From: Variibacter gotjawalensis
GTDB lineage: Bacteria > Pseudomonadota > Alphaproteobacteria > Rhizobiales > Xanthobacteraceae
Reading direction: 5' to 3'
NCBI RefSeq assembly: GCF_002355335.1
Contig: NZ_AP014946.1
Coordinates: 2,061,501-2,125,500 of the forward strand
Length of the DNA stretch: 64,000 nucleotides
The stretch's first letter is position 1. Each line of letters starts with the position of its first letter. Of this stretch, positions 1 through 9,555 are shown piece by piece. Position numbers and translations under genes: made by a program. The notes under the pieces are model-generated. The model searched no databases. It worked only from the letters and a program-made list of their open reading frames with translations, and had not been told where the DNA came from.

Positions 1-641
1 TTGAGGCCCTGTCGCGTTTGATGGGTGTGAGCAAGCCGGTCATCGGCGCGGCGCTTAAGGTTTTGGCCGCCGATGGAACGGTGATTGTCCAGCGAGGCAT
101 CAAAGGCGGGCTCACGGTCGGTCGTAACGATGTCTCCGACAAGATTGCAGCGATGACGGCGCCGCTCGCTCATATGACTGCGCTGGAGGTGGTTGAAGCC
201 CGAAGGCCTATCGAGCTTCAAATCGCATTGCTGGCGGCCGAACGCGCAACGGCTTCCGATTTTCAGATTTTGGAGAACTCAATCGTACAGCTCGAGCAGA
301 ACCGGTGGAGCAGTCCGCAAGTCCGCATCCGTTACGATCATCTCTTTCACTACGCCCTTGGCCGAGCGGGACGCAACGCCGTGCTAGCACTCTACCAGTA
401 CCAGATCCTCGAGCGTCTATTCGTCGACATGAAGTCGTACTTTCTTTCGACCGAAGACGTGGACTTTGTAATTAAGCTGCATCGGCAGACGCTCGATGCG
501 ATCCAGTCCGGAAGAGCTGCTCGTATCGAGAACGCGATTGATGAGCACCTGTCGCCGTTGGAGGCTGCCGTCGCGAAGCGCTACGCGTCCCGCCGTCGAA
601 GTCGCAAAGCGAAGCTGACACCGAAACATAAAGACCGTTGA
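1..641 (+). CDS. GntR-family transcriptional regulator with FCD domain (5' end missing)
   Basis: The reading frame is open from base 3 at the window edge, so the N-terminus lies outside. The first visible residues are the second half of a GntR winged helix: EALSRLMGVSKPVIGAALK (recognition helix), then a GTVIVQRGIKGGLTV wing. The rest is all helical and carries the FCD pattern, including YDHLFHYALGRAGRN, the region holding the Asp/His ligands of the effector pocket. FCD regulators usually bind small carboxylates or amino acids and repress adjacent catabolic genes. It ends 41 bases before the M20 hydrolase gene and points the same way, so it is probably the local regulator of the genes at 683-5944. 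That role is inferred from position. Confidence 0.85.
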   Translation, partial: EALSRLMGVSKPVIGAALKVLAADGTVIVQRGIKGGLTVGRNDVSDKIAAMTAPLAHMTALEVVEARRPIELQIALLAAERATASDFQILENSIVQLEQNRWSSPQVRIRYDHLFHYALGRAGRNAVLALYQYQILERLFVDMKSYFLSTEDVDFVIKLHRQTLDAIQSGRAARIENAIDEHLSPLEAAVAKRYASRRRSRKAKLTPKHKDR

Positions 642-682
642 CATTTTGACGATAGGCTGGTGGCCTAACGCCGGAGATGATC

Positions 683-1915
683 ATGGAGAGCATCAAGGTC
701 AACCGCCACCGTCTTCGCGAGACGTTCGACCAGATATCCGCGATCGGCGCCACGAAACGCGGCGGCGTTCACCGCCTCGCACTGAGCGATGCGGATTGGG
801 AGGCGCGCGACCTGCTCAAGACCTGGTGCGACGAGTCCGGCTATACGTTACGAGTCGACCGCATGGGGAGCATGTTTGCACGGCGCGCGGGAACCGACGC
901 GGGATTGGCTCCGGTCGTGATCGGCAGTCATCTGGACAGTCAACCGATGGCAGGGCGCTTCGACGGTCCAGCCGGAGTGTTGACCGCGCTCGAGGTCTTA
1001 CGAACGCTTGATGATCACGACGTGGCGACGCGCCATCCGATCGATCTCGTCAACTGGACGAATGAGGAGGGTGCCAGGTTTAGTCCCCCTCTCATGGCCT
1101 CTGGTGTCTACGCCGGCATCAAAGAACTCGACTTTGCGCTCGGCTGCACCGACGTATCGGGCGTGTCGGTGAGCACTGAACTCAAGCGGATCGGCTATGC
1201 GGGTGCGGAACCTGTTGGCGGTCCTGTCGCAGCCTACATCGAACTGCACATCGAGCAGGGCACAGTACTGCAGGATGCGGGTGCCACGATCGGTGCCGTC
1301 TCGGGCGTCGTGGGGATCCGCGACACGATGGTCGAGATCGTTGGCGAGGATACGCATGCGGGCCCGTTGCCGATGGAGCGGCGCCGTGATGCACTTGTTG
1401 CGGCTGCTGAGATGATCTTGGCGGCACGCAAGATTGGGTTGGCGCATAAGCCGGACGCTCGGGTCACGATCGGCCGACTGTCCGTTCCGTCGAACTCCCA
1501 TAGTGTCGTGCCGGGCCGCGTCGAGATGACGCTGGATATCCGCCATCCGGAGCAAGCTGCGATCGATCTGCTGCAAGTGGAACTCGAAGCGAACTTCCGC
1601 TTAATTGCAGGCCGAAGCGATGTCGAAGTCACGTTTCGGCCGCTATGGAATTATAAGGCCGTGGCTTTCGATGAGGCCTTACGCTCGGCAATAGCGGACG
1701 CTTCGCAAACGCTGGGGTACAAACAGCTCTCGCTGCCCAGTCGCGCGGGGCATGACGCCTGGAACATGGCGCGCATTGCGCCATCCGCGATGATTTTCAT
1801 CCCATGCCGCGACGGCATCAGCCACAACGAGGCGGAATTCGCATCCGACGAGGACATTGCAGCGGGCGCAGATGTGCTGCTTGCAGCGACGCGCTTTGCC
1901 GACGCGAAGTACTAA
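683..1915 (+). CDS. M20-family amidohydrolase (N-carbamoyl-amino-acid hydrolase / allantoate amidohydrolase type)
   Basis: A 410-residue zinc-dependent amidohydrolase of the HyuC/AmaB/AllC branch of peptidase family M20. Metal-ligand motifs are visible: GSHLDSQPMAGRFDG (His83, bridging Asp94) and WTNEEGARF (Glu128-Glu129). The dimerisation-domain signature GIRDTMVEIVGEDTHAGPLP and the C-terminal PSRAGHDAWNMA follow. Family members hydrolyse N-carbamoyl-L-amino acids, allantoate or ureidoglycolate, releasing CO2 and ammonia. I chose ATG 683 because GGAG (673-676) lies six bases upstream; the in-frame ATG at 677 directly abuts that GGAG. It is first in a co-directional set with an aminotransferase, a TarD-like dehydratase and a transporter. 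The exact substrate cannot be read from sequence. Confidence 0.88.
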   Translation: MESIKVNRHRLRETFDQISAIGATKRGGVHRLALSDADWEARDLLKTWCDESGYTLRVDRMGSMFARRAGTDAGLAPVVIGSHLDSQPMAGRFDGPAGVLTALEVLRTLDDHDVATRHPIDLVNWTNEEGARFSPPLMASGVYAGIKELDFALGCTDVSGVSVSTELKRIGYAGAEPVGGPVAAYIELHIEQGTVLQDAGATIGAVSGVVGIRDTMVEIVGEDTHAGPLPMERRRDALVAAAEMILAARKIGLAHKPDARVTIGRLSVPSNSHSVVPGRVEMTLDIRHPEQAAIDLLQVELEANFRLIAGRSDVEVTFRPLWNYKAVAFDEALRSAIADASQTLGYKQLSLPSRAGHDAWNMARIAPSAMIFIPCRDGISHNEAEFASDEDIAAGADVLLAATRFADAKY

Positions 1916-1987
1916 AACAGCTATTGCCTCGGTACTTCAGTGGCGCATAAGATAAAACATATTGATGTTTTGTGAAGTAGGCGGCTG

Positions 1988-3346
1988 ATGACGATCGTTG
2001 AGCCCGGGCAGGGAACGCGTGACCTCGCTAAAAAGCGCGTTCGCCACTTTCTCGCTGATTTCAACAAGCTTGAGAGCGAGTTCCCCTCGATCTATCCGAA
2101 GATGATCGTCCGCGGCGACGGTCCTTATGTCGTCGACTCTGACGGCCATAGGATCCTCGACGCTGGCACGCATCTCGGCGCGTGCCAGGTGGGACATAGT
2201 CGGCCAGAGATCGCCGATCGTATGGCAGAACAGACGCGCACGCTCGAATTCATCGCTCTCGACGGTGGCGTGTCGCATGGCTACGCCGCTGAGTTAGCAG
2301 AGCGCTTGGCCCCGCTCGTGCAGTGTGACGATCCCATTTTCTCGTTCACGGGCAGTGGAAGCGAGTCCAACGAACTCGCCTTCAAGATCGCGCGGCAATA
2401 TCACGTGCGGCGTGGCGCGCCGAGCCGCACGAAGATCATTTCGCGTCTCGGCTCTTATCATGGCTCGACGATTGCAACGTCGGCTGCCGCCGGCATGGCG
2501 GGTTTCAAGACAGACTTTGGCCCGATGCCGGCGGACTTCATTCAAGCGCCGGCGCCTTTTCCAGGAGGCGACGTGCCAGGACGCGATCGCGCCGAATGGT
2601 GGCGTCAGTCGCTCGCCGAAACGCAGGCTCTGATCGAGGCGGAAGGGCCGGAAACTATCGCAGCTATCATTGCTGAGCCGATCGCTATTCCGCAGGCCGT
2701 GAAAATTCCAACGGCCGAATACTTCACTGGCCTTCGCTCCCTTTGCGACAGCTTCGGCCTGCTGCTCATCATTGACGAGGTCGTCTGTGGCTTTGGCCGT
2801 ACAGGACGCATGTTTGGCGCGGAACACTTCGGGGTTCGTGGCGACATCGTCAGCTACGCGAAAGGTTTGACCAGCGGCTACGTGCCGATGGGTGCGGTCG
2901 CAGTCTCACGGCAGGTTGAGGAAGTCTTCGCCAAGCAACCGCTGCTCCATCTCAACACTTACGCCGGCCATCCGGTCGGATGCGCCGCCGCGATGGCGGC
3001 GCTAGACATCATGGAAGACGAGCGCCTCGTTGAAAATGCCGCAACGATGGAAGGTGTGCTGAAGGACGAACTTTCACGGCTGAAGCAGGCCGTCGGGCGA
3101 ACGCGCGAAATCTCGGTGATCGGGCTTTTGTCCAGCGTTGTCTGCGACATTTCAGATGTGGCGGATCCGGATGCAGCGGTGCGCCGTGTTCGCAAGAATG
3201 CTTATGATGCCGGCGTACTCGCCCGGATCGGGCGGGATCGTACCAATCTCAGTGCGCATTTCTATCCTCCGCTGAACGTCACGGCGAATGATGTGACAGC
3301 GGGTGTTCACGCGCTAGAGGTCGGCTTGAGATCGATCGACGCATGA
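1988..3346 (+). CDS. Class III PLP-dependent aminotransferase
   Basis: A 452-residue fold-type I aminotransferase of class III (omega-aminotransferase / glutamate-1-semialdehyde aminomutase group). The phosphate-binding stretch is FTGSGSESNELAFKIAR. The cofactor Asp lies in LLLIIDEVVCGFGRTGRMFG, and the Schiff-base lysine is Lys292 in YAKGLTSGYVPMGA. Length is normal for the class. It begins 72 bases after the M20 hydrolase and ends 21 bases before the dehydratase, consistent with one transcript. It may transaminate the amino acid released by the hydrolase or act on a product of the dehydratase. Substrate specificity cannot be read from sequence in this class. Confidence 0.9.
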   Translation: MTIVEPGQGTRDLAKKRVRHFLADFNKLESEFPSIYPKMIVRGDGPYVVDSDGHRILDAGTHLGACQVGHSRPEIADRMAEQTRTLEFIALDGGVSHGYAAELAERLAPLVQCDDPIFSFTGSGSESNELAFKIARQYHVRRGAPSRTKIISRLGSYHGSTIATSAAAGMAGFKTDFGPMPADFIQAPAPFPGGDVPGRDRAEWWRQSLAETQALIEAEGPETIAAIIAEPIAIPQAVKIPTAEYFTGLRSLCDSFGLLLIIDEVVCGFGRTGRMFGAEHFGVRGDIVSYAKGLTSGYVPMGAVAVSRQVEEVFAKQPLLHLNTYAGHPVGCAAAMAALDIMEDERLVENAATMEGVLKDELSRLKQAVGRTREISVIGLLSSVVCDISDVADPDAAVRRVRKNAYDAGVLARIGRDRTNLSAHFYPPLNVTANDVTAGVHALEVGLRSIDA

Positions 3347-3367
3347 TCGGCGCAAGGGGAGCAAGAC

Positions 3368-4531
3368 GTGCGAATTGTTGACGTCCGCGAAAGTTCAATT
3401 CGGCTCAAGGCCGATATCAAGAACTCAGTCGTCAATTTCGCTGAGCACACGATATCGCTCGTTGCAGTCACCACAGATGTCGTGCGCAATGGGCAACCTG
3501 TCGTTGGGATTGCCTTCGACTCGATCGGTCGCTTTGCGCAGTCGGGCCTTTTGCGAGAACGTTTCATCCCACGACTTTTGGCGGCCGCGCCGAGCGACTT
3601 ACTCACGCCGGATGGGCGTGCTTTCGATACTGCCAAAGCATTCAGCATACTGATGCGGAATGAGAAGCCAGGCGGGCACGGCGATCGAGCGCATGCGGTT
3701 GCGGCTATCGAACTTGCGTTATGGGATGCGAACGCAAAACTTAGCGATGAGCCGGCATATGCGACAATCGCGCGAGCGCATGGCGTCACGCCGATAGCTG
3801 CGATGCCGGTATATGCAGCCGGGGGCTACTACTATCCCGAGGACAGTCAGGGCAGGCTCCAAGATGAACTCAAGCAATATAGGGATGCCGGATATACGCG
3901 TTTCAAGATGAAGATCGGTGGCGCGGCGCTAAGCGAGGACATATCGCGCATCGACGCCGCTTTGCAGATTGTCGGCAACGCTGCTGACCTAGCTGTCGAC
4001 GCCAACGGCCGTTTCGATATTCCGACGGCCCTCGAGTACGGCAGAGCCATGCGGGACTACGGTCTTCGCTGGTACGAAGAGCCTGGCGATCCGCTTGACT
4101 ACGATTTGATGCGCGCGTTGGCCGAGGAATATCCGCACGCGCTCGCGACCGGCGAGAACCTTTTCTCCGTGCGCGATGTCGTCAATCTCGTTCGTTTCGG
4201 CGGGATGCGTGCCGGACGCGACCTATTCCAGATGGATCCGGGTCTCAGCTACGGCATCGGCGAGTTTGCGCGGATGATTGGTGTGATGGAGCAAGCAGGT
4301 TTCTCGCGCGAAGCCTTGCATCCGCACGGCGGCCACATGATCGCACTGCACATAGTCGTCGGCCTGGGGCTCGGTGGCTCCGAGGCCTATCCGGGTGTTT
4401 TCTCTCCTTTCGGCGGTTACACGCCGTCTTGTGCGATTTCCGGCGGCATGGTGGCGCCGTCGTCTGCGCCGGGTTTTGGGCTTGAAGAGAAGCCGGACCT
4501 CGCACCGCACATCAAGTCGCTGCTCGCGTAA
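3368..4531 (+). CDS. tarD: Enolase-superfamily dehydratase, D-tartrate-dehydratase (TarD) type
   Basis: A 387-residue mandelate-racemase-subgroup member of the enolase superfamily. It starts at GTG 3368 behind AAGGGGA. Metal ligands are Asp211 (VDANGRF), Glu237 (WYEEPGDPLDY) and Glu263 (ATGENLF). The general bases are Lys182 (FKMKIGG) and His320 (HPHGGH). As I recall the characterised Bradyrhizobium D-tartrate dehydratase (Asp213, Glu239, Glu265, Lys184, His322), every residue here is offset by exactly two. Family sequences such as AAGGYYYPED and NEKPGGHGDR are also present. The known reaction is D-tartrate to oxaloacetate plus water. Neighbouring M20 hydrolase and aminotransferase genes leave room for a related beta-hydroxy acid substrate. 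Confidence 0.8.
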   Translation: MRIVDVRESSIRLKADIKNSVVNFAEHTISLVAVTTDVVRNGQPVVGIAFDSIGRFAQSGLLRERFIPRLLAAAPSDLLTPDGRAFDTAKAFSILMRNEKPGGHGDRAHAVAAIELALWDANAKLSDEPAYATIARAHGVTPIAAMPVYAAGGYYYPEDSQGRLQDELKQYRDAGYTRFKMKIGGAALSEDISRIDAALQIVGNAADLAVDANGRFDIPTALEYGRAMRDYGLRWYEEPGDPLDYDLMRALAEEYPHALATGENLFSVRDVVNLVRFGGMRAGRDLFQMDPGLSYGIGEFARMIGVMEQAGFSREALHPHGGHMIALHIVVGLGLGGSEAYPGVFSPFGGYTPSCAISGGMVAPSSAPGFGLEEKPDLAPHIKSLLA

Positions 4532-4624
4532 GTGATCTAAGACGCTAGAGCAGTCGAGTTTCGAACTGGCCGGGGAATGCAGCCTCTGCCTGCTTGGAAG
4601 TGGTCATTAACGAGGGAGATACCG

Positions 4625-5944
4625 ATGCACGCCGACGTGGGAATGCTGAGCGCCGCTGATAGGCGAACGACGATCCGCCGCGCCATGGGCGCCGGGATAG
4701 TAGGCCACTTCGTCGAGTGGTACGACTACGGCGTATACGCCTATGTCGCGACGATCCTCGCCGCCGTATTCTTCAATCAATCGAATCCAACTGCCGCGCT
4801 GCTCTCTGTCTTCGCGACATTCGCGATTGCATTCTTTGCAAGGCCGATCGGCGGACTGATCTTCGGCCATCTCGGCGACAAAGTTGGGCGGCAACGCGCA
4901 CTTGCGGCCGTCATCATTTTGATGTCAGCGTCTACATTCGCGATTGGTGTCCTTCCCACCTACAACCAGGTCGGCGTGTTCGCACCGCTTCTTCTTTTGA
5001 CTGCCCGCATCTTTCAAGGACTATCAGCCGGCGGCGAGATCGCTAGCGCTTCCTCTTTCATCAATGAGTACGCACCGAACAACCGCCGTGGTTTCTACTC
5101 TAGCCTGTTGCCGGCGGCATCAGCATGCGGACTGCTTTTCGGCGCAGGACTCATGGCGACGCTGAACGCAATATACTCTAGCGCCGAAATGACTGCGTGG
5201 GGCTGGCGCATCCCCTTCCTAATTGCGTTGCCACTTGGCATCGTTGGCTTCTATGTCCGCACGCGAGTGGAAGATACGCCGGTTTTTCAAGCGCTACTTA
5301 AAGAAAAGAAGCACGAAGAGAACCCGCTGAAAGCGAGCATCACGCAGCAATTCCGTTGGATCGCTGTAGCATTTGGCGCGACGCTAACTTACGGCGTCGG
5401 ATTTTACACGGTGCTCAGTTATCTGCCGTCATATCTGCGCACCGTGTCGAAATTTGACACCGCGACTGTATTCTCGATCACAGCAATCACTCTGATTGCT
5501 CACATCACTGCGCTTCCGCTATGGGGTGCATTGTCAGATCGTGTCGGCCGCAAACCAGTCATTCTGTTTGCCAGCGTCGCTCTTGCCGTCGCGACCTATC
5601 CGGTGTTCCAAATGATAGCGAGCGCTGGCACCTTGTCGGCGAGTGCGACCGGAAGCGCGATACTCGCTATATTGATAGCCGGAGGCGCCGCACCATTGTT
5701 CTCCTACATGGCCGAAATGTTCCCGACTGCGGTACGCTCGAGTTCGATCTCAATCGGTTACAACGCGTCAGTAATGATCTTTGGCGGGACAGCGCCATTC
5801 ATCGCAACATATCTCATCAGCGCTACGGGAAATCCGGTGTCGCCGAGCTTTTACCTCGTTGCGGCGGCAGCGTGCGCAGCGCTGACATTACTGGTAGCGC
5901 CGACTGACAGCGACGCTCATCTCGGCGACTTGAAGTCGAGCTGA
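4625..5944 (+). CDS. MFS transporter, metabolite:H+ symporter (MHS) family
   Basis: A 439-residue, 12-helix major facilitator of the metabolite:H+ symporter type, related to KgtP, ShiA and ProP. Diagnostic features are the N-terminal GHFVEWYDYGVYAYVA and the loop motif GHLGDKVGRQRAL, repeated in the second half as LSDRVGRKP. Start 4625 is preferred because GGGAGAT lies just upstream; an in-frame ATG at 4577 would add an unconserved 16-residue tail. It follows the TarD-like gene by 93 bases and closes the co-directional catabolic set, so it probably imports a carboxylate or amino-acid derivative for those enzymes. The substrate is inferred only from context. Confidence 0.88.
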   Translation: MHADVGMLSAADRRTTIRRAMGAGIVGHFVEWYDYGVYAYVATILAAVFFNQSNPTAALLSVFATFAIAFFARPIGGLIFGHLGDKVGRQRALAAVIILMSASTFAIGVLPTYNQVGVFAPLLLLTARIFQGLSAGGEIASASSFINEYAPNNRRGFYSSLLPAASACGLLFGAGLMATLNAIYSSAEMTAWGWRIPFLIALPLGIVGFYVRTRVEDTPVFQALLKEKKHEENPLKASITQQFRWIAVAFGATLTYGVGFYTVLSYLPSYLRTVSKFDTATVFSITAITLIAHITALPLWGALSDRVGRKPVILFASVALAVATYPVFQMIASAGTLSASATGSAILAILIAGGAAPLFSYMAEMFPTAVRSSSISIGYNASVMIFGGTAPFIATYLISATGNPVSPSFYLVAAAACAALTLLVAPTDSDAHLGDLKSS

Positions 5945-6667
5945 TCATTGGTCGCACTGGCGACGTTAAGAGTTTTTGAATCAGCGGCCCCCGAAACGGA
6001 ATAGACTAGCGATGGTCCTTGATCAGGGGCCGCGAGGTCCCTGATCCTCGAAAAAATTTCCCTGTTCCAAATATTGCGTGGTTAGCCAGAAATAGCTTGC
6101 CCGCAGCGCTAGCAGGGGCCGTTCAGGTTGACAAACGCCGAAATTTCCGACTTTTCCCTGTTTTTTTCCCTGAAAGCAGGGAATTGTTAGCCAGAGACGC
6201 GTTCGAATCTGATGCGTGCTCCACCACGCACTTTTGCAAACCTGAGACTTTCCGAAATTTACGCAAAAAGCCGCGCCAACGCGTACGTTTCGCGCGGCGG
6301 GATGAGTCTCTGAGGTGCGTGTAAGCCGGGAAATAGCGAGAACTCGCCGCGGTGTCTCAGGACAGTACCGAAATTTTTCCGGACTCAATTTCATTGATCG
6401 GCCGGAGACCGGTTTCGACCTCGTAGAGACCGGTTCTCAAGTCGCAGAACTCTGGGCGGTTGCGCTCACGGCAGATTCGAAGCGTCTGCTTTGCGCCCCA
6501 TTTCCGCCATTCCACTCGCCAGTTCAGCATCACCGAAGCCGCCGTTCTTAAATGTAAATGGCATCGTAGTCGGCGCAATTCGGGATAGCAGGTTAGTTAC
6601 AATTCCGAGTCATGGCTTATTCGGACGGGATCCGGTTCTTGAGGTGAGCGGTGGCTGAATCTGATGA
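5945..6667. other. Long intergenic region with degenerate repeated motifs, no gene
   Basis: These 720 bases separate two convergent gene sets. Open frames exist on both strands but lack a ribosome-binding site, family motifs or protein-like composition. TTTCCCTG occurs three times (near 6058, 6143 and 6161) with its complement CAGGGAA nearby. CCGCCATTCCACT at about 6506 recurs near 21350. The stretch looks like decayed intergenic repeat or element DNA. I found no tRNA despite a T-loop-like GTTCGAATC near 6203. Confidence 0.5.
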
Positions 6668-7663
6668 CTAACTGTTGATCGGTTGAAAATCGGCCCACTC
6701 GTCCTGCCGGTGGCAGGCCGCGAAATGATCTTCAGCGCTGATGCGGAGCTCCGGCTCGTCGCTGCGGCAGCGATCGATAACGAAAGGGCAACGCGTGTGG
6801 AAACGGCAGCCCGACGGCGGATTGATGGGGCTCGGAACATCGCCCTTGAGGATGATCCGCTCCCGCTTGACGCCGGGCATCGGCACCGGGATCGCCGACA
6901 GCAGTGCGCGCGTATAGGGATGACGCGGTGCTCCAAAGATGCTTTTCCGCGTTCCGACTTCGACGATCTTGCCGAGATACATCACGGCGACACGGTGCGT
7001 CATATACTCGACGATCGCGAGATCGTGGCTGATGAACAACAGCGCGAGCCCGAGCTTCTGCTGCAGATCCTGCAGCAAATTGACGATCTGCGCTTTGACC
7101 GAAACATCGAGCGCGGACACAGCTTCATCGCAAACGATAAGCTCGGGTTCCGCCGCCAGGGCTCGCGCGATCCCGATACGTTGACGCTGTCCACCGGAAA
7201 ACTCATGCGGAAAGCGGTTTGCGGCATCGCGCGACAAACGCACCGTATCGAGCAATTCGCCGATGCGAGCCTCGACACCGCCAGCCCCCTTCGCAAGACC
7301 GAAATTGCGGATCGGTTCGGCAAGAATATCGCGCACCCTCATGCGCGGATTGAGGCTAGAAAACGGATCTTGAAATACAACCTGCACTTTGCGGCGAAAG
7401 TCTCGTAGCGACGCTGCCTTCACATCGTCGACACGCTGACCGTCGACGATGATCTGCCCGCTCGTCACATCAAACAGGCGCAGGATTGCGCGGCCGACTG
7501 TCGACTTGCCGCAGCCGGACTCGCCGACGAGCGACAACGTCTCGCCGCGCGCAATCCGGAACGAGATGCCATCGACCGCATGCACGACGCCGCGCGATTT
7601 TCCGAATAAGCTTGCCTTTAGCGCAAAGTGCTTCTTTAGGTCGTTGACTTCGAGCAGGCTCAT
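6668..7663 (-). CDS. Peptide-type ABC transporter ATP-binding protein (DppF/OppF-like)
   Basis: A 331-residue ATPase of the dipeptide/oligopeptide (PepT) importer class. It has Walker [10 protein letters not shown], signature [16 protein letters not shown], Walker [14 protein letters not shown] and the C-terminal oligopeptide/dipeptide extension with CRFHTRCPF. The start is ATG 7663, whose ATGA overlaps the stop of the upstream ATPase gene. A longer frame upstream overlaps that gene and is unlikely. It is the last gene of a five-gene minus-strand operon and forms a heterodimeric motor with the DppD-like subunit on the cytoplasmic face of the two permeases. Confidence 0.93.
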   Translation of the reverse strand: MSLLEVNDLKKHFALKASLFGKSRGVVHAVDGISFRIARGETLSLVGESGCGKSTVGRAILRLFDVTSGQIIVDGQRVDDVKAASLRDFRRKVQVVFQDPFSSLNPRMRVRDILAEPIRNFGLAKGAGGVEARIGELLDTVRLSRDAANRFPHEFSGGQRQRIGIARALAAEPELIVCDEAVSALDVSVKAQIVNLLQDLQQKLGLALLFISHDLAIVEYMTHRVAVMYLGKIVEVGTRKSIFGAPRHPYTRALLSAIPVPMPGVKRERIILKGDVPSPINPPSGCRFHTRCPFVIDRCRSDEPELRISAEDHFAACHRQDEWADFQPINS

Positions 7664-8649
7664 GCCGCCACCGCGTCCTTCGGCGCGAAATGGCAAGCCG
7701 CGATGTGGTGCGCTGCCTTTTGTTCGAGCGCCGGCGCGACGCGCCGGCAGACATCGGCAACGTTTGGGCAGCGGCTGGCGAACACGCAGCCTTCGATCCG
7801 CTGTTTAAGGCTCGGAACGAGACCAGGTATTTCCGCCAACCGGGCCGTATCCTCAGTGAGCGATGAGCCGAGTTTAGGCACCGCCGCGAGAAGACCGCGC
7901 GTGTAGGGATGCCGCGGCGAGCGGAACAGCGCACCGACGGGCGCCTCCTCCACCTTCCGGCCCGCATACATCACCATGACGCGGTCGGCGACTTCCGCGA
8001 CGACACCGAGATCATGCGTGATGAGCAGAATGGCGGCCCCGACACGACGCTTGAGATCGCGCATGAGATCGAGAATCTGAGCCTGGATCGTAACGTCAAG
8101 CGCTGTCGTCGGTTCGTCGGCGATCAAAAGCTTTGGCGAACACGCCAGCGCAATGGCCGTCATCACGCGCTGACGCATACCGCCTGATAGCTGATGCGGA
8201 TACTCGCCGACGCGGCGTTTAGCCTCCGGAATTCCGACGAGATTGAGCATCTCGATTGCGCGCGCGCGCGTCGCGTTCCGATCCAGCCCTTGATGCAACC
8301 GCAGCGTCTCGCCGATCTGGCGGCCGACGGTGAGAACCGGATTGAGACTCGTCATCGGCTCTTGGAAGATCATCGAGATATCGTTGCCGCGGATACGGCG
8401 CATCTCGCGGTCCGAAAGCTTCAGAAGATCGCGACCTTGAAACAACACCTGTCCAACCACTTTGCCGGGCGGCTCCGGAACGAGGCGCAAGAGCGACATC
8501 GACGTCACCGATTTGCCGCAGCCGGACTCGCCGACGATCGCCAGCGTCTCGCCTTCCTCGATTGAAAAGGAAACTCCGTCGACCGCGCGGTTGACGCCGT
8601 CCGGCGTACGGAAATGAGCCTGCAGGTTTTTGACGTCGAGGAGCGCCAT
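7660..8649 (-). CDS. Peptide-type ABC transporter ATP-binding protein (DppD/OppD-like)
   Basis: A 329-residue nucleotide-binding subunit. It has Walker A GESGCGKS, signature [16 protein letters not shown], Walker [13 protein letters not shown] and a conserved C-terminal [16 protein letters not shown], the Cys-containing extension typical of DppD/OppD. Its stop overlaps the start of the DppF-like gene by ATGA, and its ATG lies three bases after the permease stop, so translation of the operon is tightly coupled. Together the two ATPases power import of the ligand delivered by the binding protein at 10525-12126. Peptide, opine or glycoside ligands are all possible for this class. Confidence 0.93.
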   Translation of the reverse strand: MALLDVKNLQAHFRTPDGVNRAVDGVSFSIEEGETLAIVGESGCGKSVTSMSLLRLVPEPPGKVVGQVLFQGRDLLKLSDREMRRIRGNDISMIFQEPMTSLNPVLTVGRQIGETLRLHQGLDRNATRARAIEMLNLVGIPEAKRRVGEYPHQLSGGMRQRVMTAIALACSPKLLIADEPTTALDVTIQAQILDLMRDLKRRVGAAILLITHDLGVVAEVADRVMVMYAGRKVEEAPVGALFRSPRHPYTRGLLAAVPKLGSSLTEDTARLAEIPGLVPSLKQRIEGCVFASRCPNVADVCRRVAPALEQKAAHHIAACHFAPKDAVAA

Positions 8650-8652
8650 GCG

Positions 8653-9555
8653 TCAGACCCGTTTCGCCATGCGCGGATCGAGAGCATCGCGCAGACCGTC
8701 ACCGAGCAGATTGACGGCAAGTACCGTCACGGAGAGAAACGCGGCCGGGAAGAAGACGATGAACGGCTTCACCTGCCAGAGCGCCCTGCCTTCCGCCATG
8801 ATGTTCCCCCAGGACGGGATGGTCGGCGGCGTGCCGGCGCCGATGAACGACAAGATCGCTTCGGTGATCATTGCGCTTGCGCAGATATAGGTCGCCTGCA
8901 CGCTCAACGGCGCCAATGTGTTCGGCAGAATATGGCGCAGGATCACCATCGGCGTGCGCGTTCCAGCCGTGATCGCGCCGTCCACGTAGGGTTGCTCGCG
9001 CAGCGACAGCACGACACCGCGCACCAGCCTCGCGACGCGCGGCACCTCGGCGACCGTGATCGCCAAGATGACGTTGCCGACGCTACCGCGCGTCAAAGCC
9101 ATCAGCGCGATCGCGAGCAGGATCGGCGGGATCGACATCACACCGTCCATGATCCGCATGATCAGACCGTCGGCAATCCGCACGAATCCGGATACCAGAC
9201 CGATCGCTAGCCCGATGATCGATGCGAAGAAAGCAACTGCAAATCCGACGACCAGCGAAACGCGCGCCCCGTAAACGACGCGCGAATAGATGTCGCGGCC
9301 GAGCATGTCGGTGCCGAACCAATTCTGCGCCGACGGCACGCGCGTTCGTCGCGTCGTCGCCAACGCGGTCGGATCGACCGTCCACAGATACGGAGCGAAG
9401 ACAGCCAGCAGAATGAGCACGAAAATCAGAAATCCGCCGATCGCAATCGTCGGATGATGCCGGACAAAGCCCCAAGCCCCGCGCCGCGACTTGATAGCCG
9501 GAAGCACATCCGGCATCGGCGCAGCGACCGGATAACGTTCGGCGACATCGCTCAA
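8653..9555 (-). CDS. Peptide-type ABC transporter permease (DppC-like)
   Basis: A 300-residue inner-membrane permease with six predicted helices. An N-terminal segment (FLIFVLILLAVFAPYLW) precedes the NWFGTDMLGRDIYSRVVYGA signature of DppC/OppC proteins. The EAA-type loop is in the central region, and the C-terminus is VNLLGDGLRDALDPRM. The open frame runs much farther upstream but only overlaps dppB in another phase. I place the start at TTG 9555, which overlaps the dppB stop (TTGA); a later ATG (MPDVLPAIK) is the alternative. It pairs with the DppB-like permease. Confidence 0.88.
   Translation of the reverse strand: MSDVAERYPVAAPMPDVLPAIKSRRGAWGFVRHHPTIAIGGFLIFVLILLAVFAPYLWTVDPTALATTRRTRVPSAQNWFGTDMLGRDIYSRVVYGARVSLVVGFAVAFFASIIGLAIGLVSGFVRIADGLIMRIMDGVMSIPPILLAIALMALTRGSVGNVILAITVAEVPRVARLVRGVVLSLREQPYVDGAITAGTRTPMVILRHILPNTLAPLSVQATYICASAMITEAILSFIGAGTPPTIPSWGNIMAEGRALWQVKPFIVFFPAAFLSVTVLAVNLLGDGLRDALDPRMAKRV

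Noticed and set aside
6190-6260. T-loop-like GTTCGAATC suggesting a tRNA
   Set aside because: Flanking bases do not form a T-stem, and no acceptor or anticodon arm can be drawn around it.
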